DNA from: Alphaproteobacteria bacterium
GTDB lineage: Bacteria > Pseudomonadota > Alphaproteobacteria > Acetobacterales > Acetobacteraceae
Length of the DNA: 51,232 nt
Assembly (NCBI GenBank): GCA_017307285.1
Contig: JAFKFI010000067.1
Location: 1 to 51,232, forward strand
Reading direction: 5' to 3'
Position 1 is the stretch's first letter; every line of letters begins with the position of its first letter. Made by a program: the position numbers and the translations under genes. The notes beneath the pieces were generated by a model, which saw only the letters and a program-made list of their open reading frames with translations, was not told the origin of the DNA and made no database searches. Shown here in pieces: positions 34,255 through 42,958 of the stretch.

Positions 34255-36084
34255 ATGCGCAATAACGGATTCTCACCCGGCTTGTCCGGGCTCCCGCGCG
34301 CGCCGGATGCCGCGGGTGGGGCAGGGGCGGGGCTCCCTTCGTGGGATCTAACCGATCTCTACCCATCCCTCGACAGCCCAGCGGTCGAGGGCGATTTGGC
34401 TTCCGCCGACGCCGCTGCCAAGGCTTTCGCCGCCGCCTATGCCGGCAAGCTGGCGGGCCTGCCGGGCGCGGAACTCGCTCGGGCCATCGCCGAGTACGAG
34501 CGCATCGAGGAGGTGCTGGGGCGGCTGATGTCCTACGCCCAGCTGCAATTCAGCGCCGATTCGACCGATGCGAAGCTTGGGCAGTTCTATCAGACCGTGA
34601 ACGAGCGGGTGACGGCAATCAGCAGCCATCTGATCTTCTTCACTCTCGAGCTCAACCGGCTCGACGACGCGACGCTCGAGCAGAAGCTCGCCGACCCAGC
34701 CTGCGCGCGCTGGCGGCCCTGGCAGCGCGATCTCAGGGTATTCCGCCCACACCAGCTCTCCGACGAGCTCGAGAAGCTGCTGCATGAGAAAGAGGTCACG
34801 GGGCGCTCGGCCTGGAGCCGGCTTTTCGACGAGACCATCGCCGGGATGCGCGTGCCGGTGAATGGCGAGCAACTCACCGTGACGGACGCGCTCAACAAGC
34901 TGTCCGACCGCGACCGCGCGGTGCGCGAGGCGGCGGGGCGGGCGATCGGCGAGGCGTTCGCGGCCAACATCCGGCTGTTCGCGCTCACCACCAATACGCT
35001 CGCCAAGGACAAGGAGATCATCGACACCTGGCGCCACTACCCGCGCCCCGGCAGCTACCGCAACCGCTCCAACATGGTCGAAGACGAGGTGGTGGACGCG
35101 CTGGTGAGCGCGGTCAGTGCCTCTTATCCGCGGCTGTCGCATCGCTATTACCAGCTCAAAGCGAAATGGCTCGGGCTGCCCAAGCTGCAGCACTGGGACC
35201 GCAACGCGCCGCTGCCGGACGACGACGACCGGCAGATCGACTGGCCCGACGCGCAATCGCGGGTGCTCTCGGCCTATGGCGCGTTCAGCCCTGAACTCGC
35301 CGGCATCGGCAGCCGGTTCTTCGAGCGCCCGTGGATCGACGCCACGCTACGCCCCGGCAAGGCGGGCGGGGCCTTCGCGCATCCGACCGTGCCGTCCGCG
35401 CATCCCTACATCCTGCTGAACTATCACGGCCGCACGCGGGACGTGATGACCCTGGCGCACGAGCTGGGGCATGGCGTGCATCAGGTGCTGGCCGGCGCGC
35501 AGGGCTATCTGATGTCGGGTACGCCGCTGACCTTAGCGGAGACGGCGAGCGTGTTCGGCGAGATGCTGACCTTCCGCGCGCTGCTCGATGCCGAGACCGA
35601 TCCCGCGCGGCGGCGGATCATGCTCGCCGCCAAGGTCGAGGACATGCTCAACACGGTGATCCGCCAGACCGCCTTCTACCAGTTCGAGACGCGGCTGCAC
35701 GACGAGCGGCGCGGCGGCGAGCTGGTGCCCGACCGCATCGGCGAGATCTGGATGGAGATACAGACAGAGAGCCTCGGCCCAGCCTTCGAGTTCACGCCCG
35801 ACTACAAGGTGTTCTGGTCCTACATCCCGCACTTCATCCACTCGCCGTTCTATGTCTACGCCTATGCGTTCGGCGATTGTCTGGTGAACGCGCTCTACTC
35901 CGTGTTCCAGTCCGGCCATCCGGGCTTTCAGGCGAAATATCTCGACATGCTGCGTGCCGGCGGCACCAAGCGGCATAAGGAATTGCTCGCGCCGTTTGGT
36001 CTCGATGCGTCGGACCCCGCCTTCTGGCAAAAGGGGCTCGATGTGATCGCCGGGTTCATCGACGAGCTGGAGCACACGGGCTGA
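34255..36084 (+). CDS. pepF: Oligoendopeptidase F, peptidase family M3
   Basis: A 609-residue protein from ATG 34255. The M3 zinc site is HELGH at residues 402-406 (LAHELGHGVHQ) with a further glutamate in ETASVFGEM near 430. The N-terminus begins with LPSWDLTDLYPSLDSPAVEG, typical of PepF. It cleaves short peptides of about 7-17 residues in the cytosol. The frame is open upstream, but the ATG fits the usual family start. Its last base is shared with the first base of the next gene (TGATG). Confidence 0.93.
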   Translation: MRNNGFSPGLSGLPRAPDAAGGAGAGLPSWDLTDLYPSLDSPAVEGDLASADAAAKAFAAAYAGKLAGLPGAELARAIAEYERIEEVLGRLMSYAQLQFSADSTDAKLGQFYQTVNERVTAISSHLIFFTLELNRLDDATLEQKLADPACARWRPWQRDLRVFRPHQLSDELEKLLHEKEVTGRSAWSRLFDETIAGMRVPVNGEQLTVTDALNKLSDRDRAVREAAGRAIGEAFAANIRLFALTTNTLAKDKEIIDTWRHYPRPGSYRNRSNMVEDEVVDALVSAVSASYPRLSHRYYQLKAKWLGLPKLQHWDRNAPLPDDDDRQIDWPDAQSRVLSAYGAFSPELAGIGSRFFERPWIDATLRPGKAGGAFAHPTVPSAHPYILLNYHGRTRDVMTLAHELGHGVHQVLAGAQGYLMSGTPLTLAETASVFGEMLTFRALLDAETDPARRRIMLAAKVEDMLNTVIRQTAFYQFETRLHDERRGGELVPDRIGEIWMEIQTESLGPAFEFTPDYKVFWSYIPHFIHSPFYVYAYAFGDCLVNALYSVFQSGHPGFQAKYLDMLRAGGTKRHKELLAPFGLDASDPAFWQKGLDVIAGFIDELEHTG

Positions 36085-37445
36085 TGGCCGAGAATCCCGG
36101 CGTCGAGCGCAGTACGTTCTTCGGCGAGCTGCGCCGCTTTGCTCGTACTTCCGGCGCGGTCGGCGGCATCGCCGCGCGCGTGGCGGGATCGCGCGTGCTC
36201 GGCATGCGCACGGACCGCGCGGCCCACGCGGAAGACCTCAAGGCGATCCTCGGCGGGCTCAAGGGACCGCTGATGAAGGTGGCGCAGTTCCTCTCGACTG
36301 TGCCCGACGCGCTGCCGGCCGAATACGCCGCCGAACTCGCGCAGCTGCAAGCCAACGCGCCGGCGATGGGCTGGGCCTTCGTGCGGCGCCGAATGGCCAA
36401 CGAGCTGGGGGCGGATTGGCAGGCGAAGTTCACCGAGTTCAGCCATGAGGCGGCAGCGGCGGCGAGCCTCGGGCAGGTGCATCGCGCACGCCTGCCAGAC
36501 GGCGCGGACGTCGCCTGCAAGCTGCAATACCCGGACATGCCGAGCACGGTGGAGGCGGATCTCCGCCAGCTGCGTCTGGCGATGGCGATCTATCACCGCA
36601 TGGACAACGCCATCCAGCACGAGGAAATCTACAAGGAGCTGACGCAGCGGCTGCGCGAGGAGCTCGACTACAAGCGCGAGGCCGCGCAGATGCGGCTCTA
36701 CGGCATCATGCTGCGCGACGACCCCACCGTGCATATTCCGGTGCCGATCGAGGGCTATTGCACCACGCGCCTCTTGACGATGACCTGGCTCGATGGCCGC
36801 CCGCTGATGCGCCGGATCGAGGAGGACCCGCCGCAGGAGGAGCGCAATGCGCTGGCGCGCGCACTGTTCCGTGCCTGGTACGTGCCGTTCTACCGCTACG
36901 GCGTGATCCACGGCGACCCGCATCTCGGCAACTACCAGGCCCGGCCGGACGGCACCGTGAACCTGCTCGACTTCGGCGCCATCCGCGTGTTCCAGGCGAA
37001 GTTCGTGCGTGGCGTGATCGACCTCTACGAGGCGGTGCGCGATGGCGACGACGCCAAGGCGCACCACGCTTACGAGACCTGGGGCTTTACCAATCTCAGC
37101 AAGGAGACGGTGGATGTCCTGAACCAGTGGGCGCAGTTCCTCTACGAACCTCTGTTGCAGGACCGCGTGCGCCCGATCCAGGAGAACGACGACCCGCAAT
37201 ACGGCCGCGAGGTGGCCGAGCGCGTCCATGCCGGCCTGCAGCGCACCGGCGGGGTGCGCCCCCCGCGCGAGTTCGTGATGATGGACCGCTCGGCGATCGG
37301 CCTCGGCGGCGTGTTCCTGCGCCTCCGCGCCGAACTAAACTGGTACAAGCTGTTCCACGAGCTGATCGAGGATTTCGACACCGACAGCCTCGCCGCCCGG
37401 CAGGCGGCGGCGCTGACAGAGGCAGGGGTGCCCCCGGCCGCGTAA
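36084..37445 (+). CDS. ABC1/UbiB family atypical kinase
   Basis: A 453-residue protein of the UbiB/AarF/ABC1 group. The KxGQ-like motif appears as LKGPLMKVAQFLST near residue 60, then AAAASLGQVHRARL, and the catalytic loop IHGDPHLGNYQ with NLLDFGAIRV further on. Members help coenzyme Q synthesis as an ATPase. No ubi gene is nearby. It is translationally coupled to pepF by the shared base. The ubiB name is not used because a cognate quinone gene context is missing. Confidence 0.85.
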   Translation: MAENPGVERSTFFGELRRFARTSGAVGGIAARVAGSRVLGMRTDRAAHAEDLKAILGGLKGPLMKVAQFLSTVPDALPAEYAAELAQLQANAPAMGWAFVRRRMANELGADWQAKFTEFSHEAAAAASLGQVHRARLPDGADVACKLQYPDMPSTVEADLRQLRLAMAIYHRMDNAIQHEEIYKELTQRLREELDYKREAAQMRLYGIMLRDDPTVHIPVPIEGYCTTRLLTMTWLDGRPLMRRIEEDPPQEERNALARALFRAWYVPFYRYGVIHGDPHLGNYQARPDGTVNLLDFGAIRVFQAKFVRGVIDLYEAVRDGDDAKAHHAYETWGFTNLSKETVDVLNQWAQFLYEPLLQDRVRPIQENDDPQYGREVAERVHAGLQRTGGVRPPREFVMMDRSAIGLGGVFLRLRAELNWYKLFHELIEDFDTDSLAARQAAALTEAGVPPAA

Positions 37446-37502
37446 GGCGGGTGGGGGCATGCAGGCATTCGCGCGGCGGCCCGCCGCTGGGTATGGCGAT
37501 CC

Positions 37503-37559
37503 GCTTGTTATCCAGGATGATATGCATAGGTTTTGTATATCCTCTGGAGAGTAGGTGCC
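37503..37559 (+). promoter_or_regulatory. AT-rich promoter and possible operator of the TA pair
   Basis: An AT-rich island (ttgttatccaggatgatat and on) sits in otherwise GC-rich DNA directly before the antitoxin start. It contains ATGCAT and an imperfect GGAT...ATCC inverted repeat around 37515-37542, as expected for an autoregulated AbrB-type operon. A GGAGAG ribosome-binding sequence follows at 37546. Confidence 0.4.
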
Positions 37560-37790
37560 ATGCAGGTCGGGAAGTGGGGAAATAGCCTGGCGGTCCGTCT
37601 GCCTCAGTCGGTTGTCGAGTTGCTCGGTCTCAAGGAGGGCGACGAGATCGAGATCGAGGTGGCCGGCGAGCGTAATCTACGCATCAAACGGGACCGTCGC
37701 CGTGAGGAGGCATTGGAGCGGATCAAGGCTCTGTCGCGGCCTCTGCCACCCGGCTTCAAGTTCAACCGCGACGAAGCGAATGAGCGGTAA
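37560..37790 (+). CDS. AbrB/MazE-type antitoxin
   Basis: A 76-residue protein from ATG 37560; the GGAGAG before it decides the start over the upstream ATG at 37533. Its N-terminal half is the swapped-hairpin AbrB fold (MQVGKWGNSLAVRLPQSVVE, then LKEGDEIEIEV). The C-terminal tail (PLPPGFKFNRDEANER) is the likely toxin-wrapping segment. It should bind its own promoter and neutralise the PIN toxin encoded next. Confidence 0.88.
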   Translation: MQVGKWGNSLAVRLPQSVVELLGLKEGDEIEIEVAGERNLRIKRDRRREEALERIKALSRPLPPGFKFNRDEANER

Positions 37791-38184
37791 GGCGTTCTTC
37801 GATACTAACGTCCTCGTCTACGCGACCGCCGAGCACGATGCGCGATGGCCGATGGCAACTGCCTTGTTGGCCGGTGGAGGCGCGATCAGCACGCAGGTGC
37901 TCAACGAGTTCGCGAGCGTTGCCCGTCGCAAGCTGAAATGGTCCTGGCCGGAGATCAGGGACGGTTTGGCCGGCTTTCAGATACTGTGTCCAAACCCGCT
38001 GCCGCTCACCGTCGCCACGCACGATGCCGCGCTGGTGATCGCGGAGCGGGACGGGGTTGCGTTCTACGATGCTCTGATCGTCGCCTCCGCGCTCGAGGCC
38101 GGCTGCTCCACGCTGTTTACCGAGGACATGCAGGACGGAAGACGGATCGCGGGACGCCTGACGATTCGCAATCCGTTTGTCTGA
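37780..38184 (+). CDS. PIN-domain toxin (VapC-type)
   Basis: A 134-residue ribonuclease from ATG 37780, overlapping the antitoxin by 11 bases. The acidic residues of the PIN site are visible: D8 in FFDTNVLVYA, E in VLNEFASVARR, D in FYDALIVASAL, and TEDMQDG. VapC-type toxins usually cut tRNA or rRNA and are held in check by the antitoxin. A longer frame starting at 37555 is not needed. Its stop is five bases from the convergent BT1-like gene. Confidence 0.9.
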   Translation: MSGKAFFDTNVLVYATAEHDARWPMATALLAGGGAISTQVLNEFASVARRKLKWSWPEIRDGLAGFQILCPNPLPLTVATHDAALVIAERDGVAFYDALIVASALEAGCSTLFTEDMQDGRRIAGRLTIRNPFV

Positions 38185-38188
38185 CCGC

Positions 38189-39496
38189 CTAAGCCGGCTC
38201 GCCCTGCGGCTTGTCGCCGAGCCGTAGCAGCGGGACGAGCACGAACACGAGCGCCGTTGCGCCGGCCGAGACGAGAATGAGCGGGGCCAAGGTGCGGTCG
38301 AACACGTGCTCGTAGAGGAAGGAACCAATCGTGTTGTCAAGCGGGCTGGCGAGGTTCGTCAGCGACATCATCGCTGCGAACACGAAGCCTTCCGATCGCT
38401 TCGGGCAGAAATCGGCCGCCAGCGTGAGTGTCGCGACATTCGCGATCATGCCGGCGACACCGGCCAGGAAATACACCATCGCGGCACTCGCCTCGCCGTG
38501 CAGCAGCAGATAGGCGAGCGTCGCCAGGGTGCCGCCGAGGATGCTGAGGTTGAGCAGCGCGCGGGATGAGAGCCGTTCGAGGAACCAGCGATGCAGCAGC
38601 GCACCCGCGATCCAGCCTGCCGCGCCGATGGCGGAGAGGGTTCCGATGTAGCCCTGTGAGAACCGCAGATCATCGGTCAGATGAAAGTAGAGCGGGGTGC
38701 CGAAGCCGGGACTGAAATAGTATAGGAACAGAAATCCCCCGATCAGGTACAGGCGGCGTGAACGCAGCGCCGTGACGAGCGCGCCCAAAGTACGGCGCAG
38801 TTCCGCGGTGTCGATGCCGGTCCGTTCCTCGTCGACCAGCAGCAGCACACCGAGTGCCGCCGATAGCGGAGCGGCGGCGGCGATCCCGGCAGCGGCCTGC
38901 ATCGCTCCGCGCGGCGACAGGACTTCGATGAGCTGACCGCCGAGCACCGCCACCGCCATGATCGCGACGTTGAACCAGAGCCATTGCTGCGTGACGAAGG
39001 CGCCGCTCGCGCGATGGCGTTGCCCGTTTTCCACAAGCAGCGCGCCGCACAACGTGCTGGCAATCGCCATCGCGAATGAGGTCAGGGTGAGCGCGAAGAC
39101 GAGACGTGTCGGCGCATCGGTCAGCGCCACCCAGCCATAGGCCACCACGGCCGCCACATTGGCGAGCAGCAGGTAGGCGCGCCGACGATAGCCGAGTAGC
39201 GGAATGAAATCGGAGATCAGCCCATAGAGCGGCTTGATGACCCACGGCAGGTCGAGCACTGCGAGCGAGACGCTGATCTGCACCGGGGTCCAGCCGAAGA
39301 CTTGCTTCAGATAGAAGTTGAGTGGCTGCCAGATGATGCCGACCTTGGCCTGGCCGATGCCCTCGACGACGTAGACCACGGCGAAGAACAGCATCAGGCG
39401 GCGTATCTGGAGCCGCGCCGCGGCGTCGGTGTGGGCGGACGGGCGCGTGCCTCTTCTCCTGTGCTCCAGGCCACACCTCTGCCGAAACGATCCCAT
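38189..39496 (-). CDS. MFS transporter, BT1/folate-biopterin transporter-like
   Basis: A 435-residue membrane protein with about 12 hydrophobic segments. The segment WTPVQISVSLAVLDLPWVIK, followed by LYGLISDFIPLLGYRRRAYL, matches the folate-biopterin/BT1 group of MFS transporters; LAADFCPKRSEGFVFAAMMS is another family block. Substrate is unknown; plant, algal and parasite relatives carry folates. The N-terminal 30 residues are basic and hydrophilic; a later start is possible. Confidence 0.75.
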   Translation of the reverse strand: MGSFRQRCGLEHRRRGTRPSAHTDAAARLQIRRLMLFFAVVYVVEGIGQAKVGIIWQPLNFYLKQVFGWTPVQISVSLAVLDLPWVIKPLYGLISDFIPLLGYRRRAYLLLANVAAVVAYGWVALTDAPTRLVFALTLTSFAMAIASTLCGALLVENGQRHRASGAFVTQQWLWFNVAIMAVAVLGGQLIEVLSPRGAMQAAAGIAAAAPLSAALGVLLLVDEERTGIDTAELRRTLGALVTALRSRRLYLIGGFLFLYYFSPGFGTPLYFHLTDDLRFSQGYIGTLSAIGAAGWIAGALLHRWFLERLSSRALLNLSILGGTLATLAYLLLHGEASAAMVYFLAGVAGMIANVATLTLAADFCPKRSEGFVFAAMMSLTNLASPLDNTIGSFLYEHVFDRTLAPLILVSAGATALVFVLVPLLRLGDKPQGEPA

Positions 39497-39539
39497 GCTA
39501 TAGTGAGGCTGCCTGTGGCCTCATGGGAGGGAAACCAGC

Positions 39540-41135
39540 ATGGCACGAAATCCACTCAAGGGCAGCGAGCGTCAGCCGATGCGGGGCGCGAAGGCGGTCG
39601 GAAAGGCCGATCCCTCGGAACGCCTGGAAGTCAGCGTGCTGCTCCGCCGTCCGAACGACAATGCGTTGAAGGACCGGGTCAGGAGGATGGCGCGGCGCGA
39701 GCCGGGCGAGAGCCATATCGGGCGAGAGGAGTTCGAGCGACAGTTCGGCGCCAGCGCGGCGGATGTCGCCGCCGTGAAGGCATTCGCCGCCACGCACGGC
39801 CTCACCGTCGTGCAGGAGCATGTCGGGCGCCGCACCGTGGTTCTCGCGGGCACGGTCGCGCAGTTCAATGCCGCGTTCGGCGTCGACCTCGAACAGTTCG
39901 AGCATCCGGGCGGGACCTATCGCGGGCGGGTCGGCAGCATTCAGCTGCCCGACGAGTTGCACGGGGTGGTCGAAGCGGTGCTTGGGCTCGACAATCGGCC
40001 CGTGGCCAAGTCGCATTTCCGGGGTCGTCAGTCGCCCGGGAACGTGCACTGGCACGCGGACCCCGCCGCCGTGTCTACGTCGTTCTCACCGCTCGATCTC
40101 ACCAAGCTCTATGGCTTCCCGGCCGGAACCGGGCAGGGCGAGTGCGTCGGGATCATCGAGCTTGGCGGCGGCAGCCGTACCGCGGACCTGCGGACCTACT
40201 TCTCGGCGTTGGGTATCCACACCGCGCCCAAGGTGACGGCGGTATCGGTGGATCATGGCCGGAACCATCCTACCGGGGACCCTAATGGGCCGGACGGGGA
40301 GGTGATGCTCGACATCGAGGTCGTCGGCGCGATCGCGCCTGGCGCCCATATTGCGGTGTATTTCGCGCCAAACACGGATGCCGGCTTCCTCGACGCGATC
40401 ACCACCGCGACGCATGATGCGCGCAACAAGCCCTCGATCATCTCGATCAGCTGGGGCGGGCCGGAATCGTCCTGGACACAGCAATCGCTGAACGCCTTCG
40501 ACTCCGCGTTCCAGGCCGCCGCGGCAATGGGCATCACGGTCTGCGTCGCGTCGGGTGACAACGGATCGGGCGACGGGGTGAACGACGGCGCCGATCATGT
40601 CGATTTCCCGGCCTCCAGCCCGCATGTCCTGGCCTGCGGGGGGACCAGCCTGCAGGCCTCGGCCGGCGCGATCACTGGCGAGACGGTCTGGAACAACGGC
40701 GCGCAGGGCGGCGCGACCGGCGGCGGGGTCAGCAGCTTCTTCGGCTTGCCGGCATGGCAGGACGGGCTGAGCGCCAAGCGCACGGGGGGCGGCACGGCGC
40801 CTCTGACCATGCGGGGCGTGCCCGATGTCAGCGGCAACGCGGACCCGCAGACCGGCTATGACGTGCGGATCGACGGCACCAACGCCGTGATCGGCGGCAC
40901 CAGCGCGGTAGCGCCGCTCTGGTCCGGCCTGATCGCGCGAATCAACGCGACGAGGGGCAGCCCAGTCGGCCTGGTCAATCCGACGCTCTACGCGAGGGCG
41001 GCCGCTTTGCGCGACATTACGCAGGGCAACAACGGAAGCTTCGCCGCCGCGACCGGCTGGGACGCTTGCACGGGCCTCGGTAGTCCCGATGGCGGCAAGA
41101 TCGCCGCCCTGTTGGGGCCGGCCAAGACGAGCTGA
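39540..41135 (+). CDS. S53 family serine peptidase (sedolisin/kumamolisin)
   Basis: A 531-residue protein starting at ATG 39540 after GGGAGG. Residues about 30-150 are the Pro-kumamolisin activation domain, which is normally cut off. The catalytic Glu and Asp are E254 and D258 (PDGEVMLDIEV), the oxyanion Asp is in ASGDNGSGDG, and the nucleophile is S455 in GGTSAVAPLW. The C-terminal calcium loop DITQGNNG is present. The family works in acid. No obvious signal peptide is seen in the first 30 residues, which are charged. It lies alone between the BT1-like gene and the pnt operon. Confidence 0.92.
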   Translation: MARNPLKGSERQPMRGAKAVGKADPSERLEVSVLLRRPNDNALKDRVRRMARREPGESHIGREEFERQFGASAADVAAVKAFAATHGLTVVQEHVGRRTVVLAGTVAQFNAAFGVDLEQFEHPGGTYRGRVGSIQLPDELHGVVEAVLGLDNRPVAKSHFRGRQSPGNVHWHADPAAVSTSFSPLDLTKLYGFPAGTGQGECVGIIELGGGSRTADLRTYFSALGIHTAPKVTAVSVDHGRNHPTGDPNGPDGEVMLDIEVVGAIAPGAHIAVYFAPNTDAGFLDAITTATHDARNKPSIISISWGGPESSWTQQSLNAFDSAFQAAAAMGITVCVASGDNGSGDGVNDGADHVDFPASSPHVLACGGTSLQASAGAITGETVWNNGAQGGATGGGVSSFFGLPAWQDGLSAKRTGGGTAPLTMRGVPDVSGNADPQTGYDVRIDGTNAVIGGTSAVAPLWSGLIARINATRGSPVGLVNPTLYARAAALRDITQGNNGSFAAATGWDACTGLGSPDGGKIAALLGPAKTS

Positions 41136-41147
41136 TGGCGCGGGTGG

Positions 41148-41165
41148 CAGGTCCGTCAGGACCTG
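41148..41165 (+). terminator. Possible terminator after the S53 peptidase gene
   Basis: A 7-bp stem (caggtcc / ggacctg) with a GTCA loop lies 12 bases past the stop codon. No clear U-run follows, so it may be a weak terminator or a protective hairpin. The rest of the 244-bp interval to pntAA shows no gene. Confidence 0.35.
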
Positions 41166-41379
41166 TCGCCCTTGTCCCTGCCCGGCCGGCCCTGGAAACC
41201 GAGCGGCAACGCCCGCGAGGAGGCCCGGTGACCGGCCGGCGGATCGAGAAGCGCAGTCGCGTGCGGGTTCCCCCCTTGCGCGTCAGCGGTGCCGTGGGCA
41301 TGGTGCGGCCGGCCGGATGGGGCAGCGGCGACACTCGATGTCCTATCGCCGTATTCCCCCTGAGCAGAGGAAATTGCGG

Positions 41380-42525
41380 ATGCGCCTTGCGGTGCTGAAG
41401 GAACGGCGTGCGTCCGAGACGCGGGTTGCCGCTACGCCGGATACGGTGAAGAAGCTGGTCGGCCTCGGGCTGACCGTTGCCATCGAGACAGGCGCGGGGA
41501 TTACATCCGCGATCCCGGATACGGAATACGCCGCGGCCGGCGCGGAGATCGCGCCCGATGCCGCGGCCGCCTTGTCGGGAGCAGGGATCGTGTTCGCGGT
41601 CCAGATGCCCGAGGCCGAGCAACGCGCCCTTATCCCGCGCGGCGCGCTGTTGCTCTGCACCGCCAATGCCTTCGCCGATCCCGAAACCGTGCCGAACCTC
41701 GCCCAGGCCGGCATCGACACCGTGGCGATGGAGCTGCTGCCGCGCATCACGCGCGCCCAGTCGATGGATGTGCTGTCCAGCCAGGCGAACCTCGCCGGCT
41801 ACCGCGCGGTGATCGAGGCGGCCGCTTCGTTCGAGCGCGGCTTCCCGATGATGATGACGGCGGCCGGCACGGTCCCGCCGGCGCGGGTGTTCGTCATCGG
41901 GGCGGGTGTCGCCGGCCTGCAGGCGATCGCGACGGCGCGCCGCCTCGGCGCCATCGTCTCGGCGACGGATGTTCGCCCCGCCGCCAAGGAAGAAATCAAA
42001 TCCCTCGGCGCGGCCTTCGTCGGCGTCGAGGACGAGGAGACGGCAGCCGCGCAGACCGCCGGCGGCTACGCGCGCGAGATGAGCGAGGCGTTCCGCCAGA
42101 AACAGGCGGAGCTGATGGCGACGACCATTTCCAAGAACGACGTCGTCGTCTGCACCGCGCTGGTCATGGGCCGCAAGGCACCGATAATCGTCACCCGCGC
42201 GATGGTCGAGACCATGCGCCCCGGCAGCGTCGTCGTCGATCTCGCGGCGGAGGCGGGCGGCAATTGCGAGGCGACCGTGCCGGGCGAGAGCATCGTCACC
42301 GGCAACGGCGTGACGATCCTCGGATACAGGAACTGGCCGGCGCGCATTCCGGTCGCCGCCAGCGCGCTCTATGCCCGAAACCTGCTGACCTTCTTGAGCA
42401 CGTTCTGGGACAAGGAGACGGGAGCGCCGAAGCTGCCCGACACCGACGACATCGTGAAGGGCGCGCTGCTCACCAAGGGTGGCGCGGTGGTTCACCCGCA
42501 ATTCCTGCCGTCTCAGGCAGCCTGA
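41380..42525 (+). CDS. pntAA: NAD(P) transhydrogenase subunit alpha part 1
   Basis: A 381-residue soluble NAD-binding component. It starts [20 protein letters not shown] at ATG 41380, which is preceded by AGAGGAAA; the upstream ATG at 41338 is less likely. Key blocks are [11 protein letters not shown], the dinucleotide fold GAGVAGLQA, and [14 protein letters not shown]. It binds NAD(H) and passes hydride to NADP bound by PntB, driven by proton flow. It begins the pntAA-pntAB-pntB operon typical of alphaproteobacteria, in which subunit alpha is split in two. Confidence 0.95.
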   Translation: MRLAVLKERRASETRVAATPDTVKKLVGLGLTVAIETGAGITSAIPDTEYAAAGAEIAPDAAAALSGAGIVFAVQMPEAEQRALIPRGALLLCTANAFADPETVPNLAQAGIDTVAMELLPRITRAQSMDVLSSQANLAGYRAVIEAAASFERGFPMMMTAAGTVPPARVFVIGAGVAGLQAIATARRLGAIVSATDVRPAAKEEIKSLGAAFVGVEDEETAAAQTAGGYAREMSEAFRQKQAELMATTISKNDVVVCTALVMGRKAPIIVTRAMVETMRPGSVVVDLAAEAGGNCEATVPGESIVTGNGVTILGYRNWPARIPVAASALYARNLLTFLSTFWDKETGAPKLPDTDDIVKGALLTKGGAVVHPQFLPSQAA

Positions 42526-42547
42526 CGAGCCGGAGAGAGATCGAGAG

Positions 42548-42949
42548 ATGAACCCGTCACTATTGGCCGACGAGGCCTCGCGCCTCGCGATGCGGGCCCA
42601 GGAACTCGCCGAGCAGGCGCGGATGATGGCCGAGAGCAGCGGCCTGCCGACCACCGCCGAGGCGGTCGAGCCGTTCATCTTCCTGCTGGCGATCTTCCTG
42701 ATGGCCTGCTTCGTCGGCTACTACGTGGTGTGGAACGTCACCCCGGCGCTGCACAGCCCGCTGATGGCCGTAACCAACGCGATCAGCTCGGTCATCATCG
42801 TCGGCGCCATGCTGGCGACCGGCCTTGCCCTGAGCGGCTGGGCGATGGGCTTCGGCTTCGTCGCGGTGCTGCTCGCCAGCATCAACATTTTCGGCGGCTT
42901 CGTGGTGACGCAGCGAATGCTGTCGATGTTCAAAGCGCGCGGCAAGTAG
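42548..42949 (+). CDS. pntAB: NAD(P) transhydrogenase subunit alpha part 2
   Basis: A 133-residue membrane protein with three to four hydrophobic segments (about 42-62, 73-92, 98-120) and the [20 protein letters not shown] block that lines the proton path. It starts 22 bases after pntAA, behind a GAGAG sequence, and ends 9 bases before pntB. It forms part of the transmembrane domain. Confidence 0.93.
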   Translation: MNPSLLADEASRLAMRAQELAEQARMMAESSGLPTTAEAVEPFIFLLAIFLMACFVGYYVVWNVTPALHSPLMAVTNAISSVIIVGAMLATGLALSGWAMGFGFVAVLLASINIFGGFVVTQRMLSMFKARGK

Positions 42950-42958
42950 GCGGCCACG

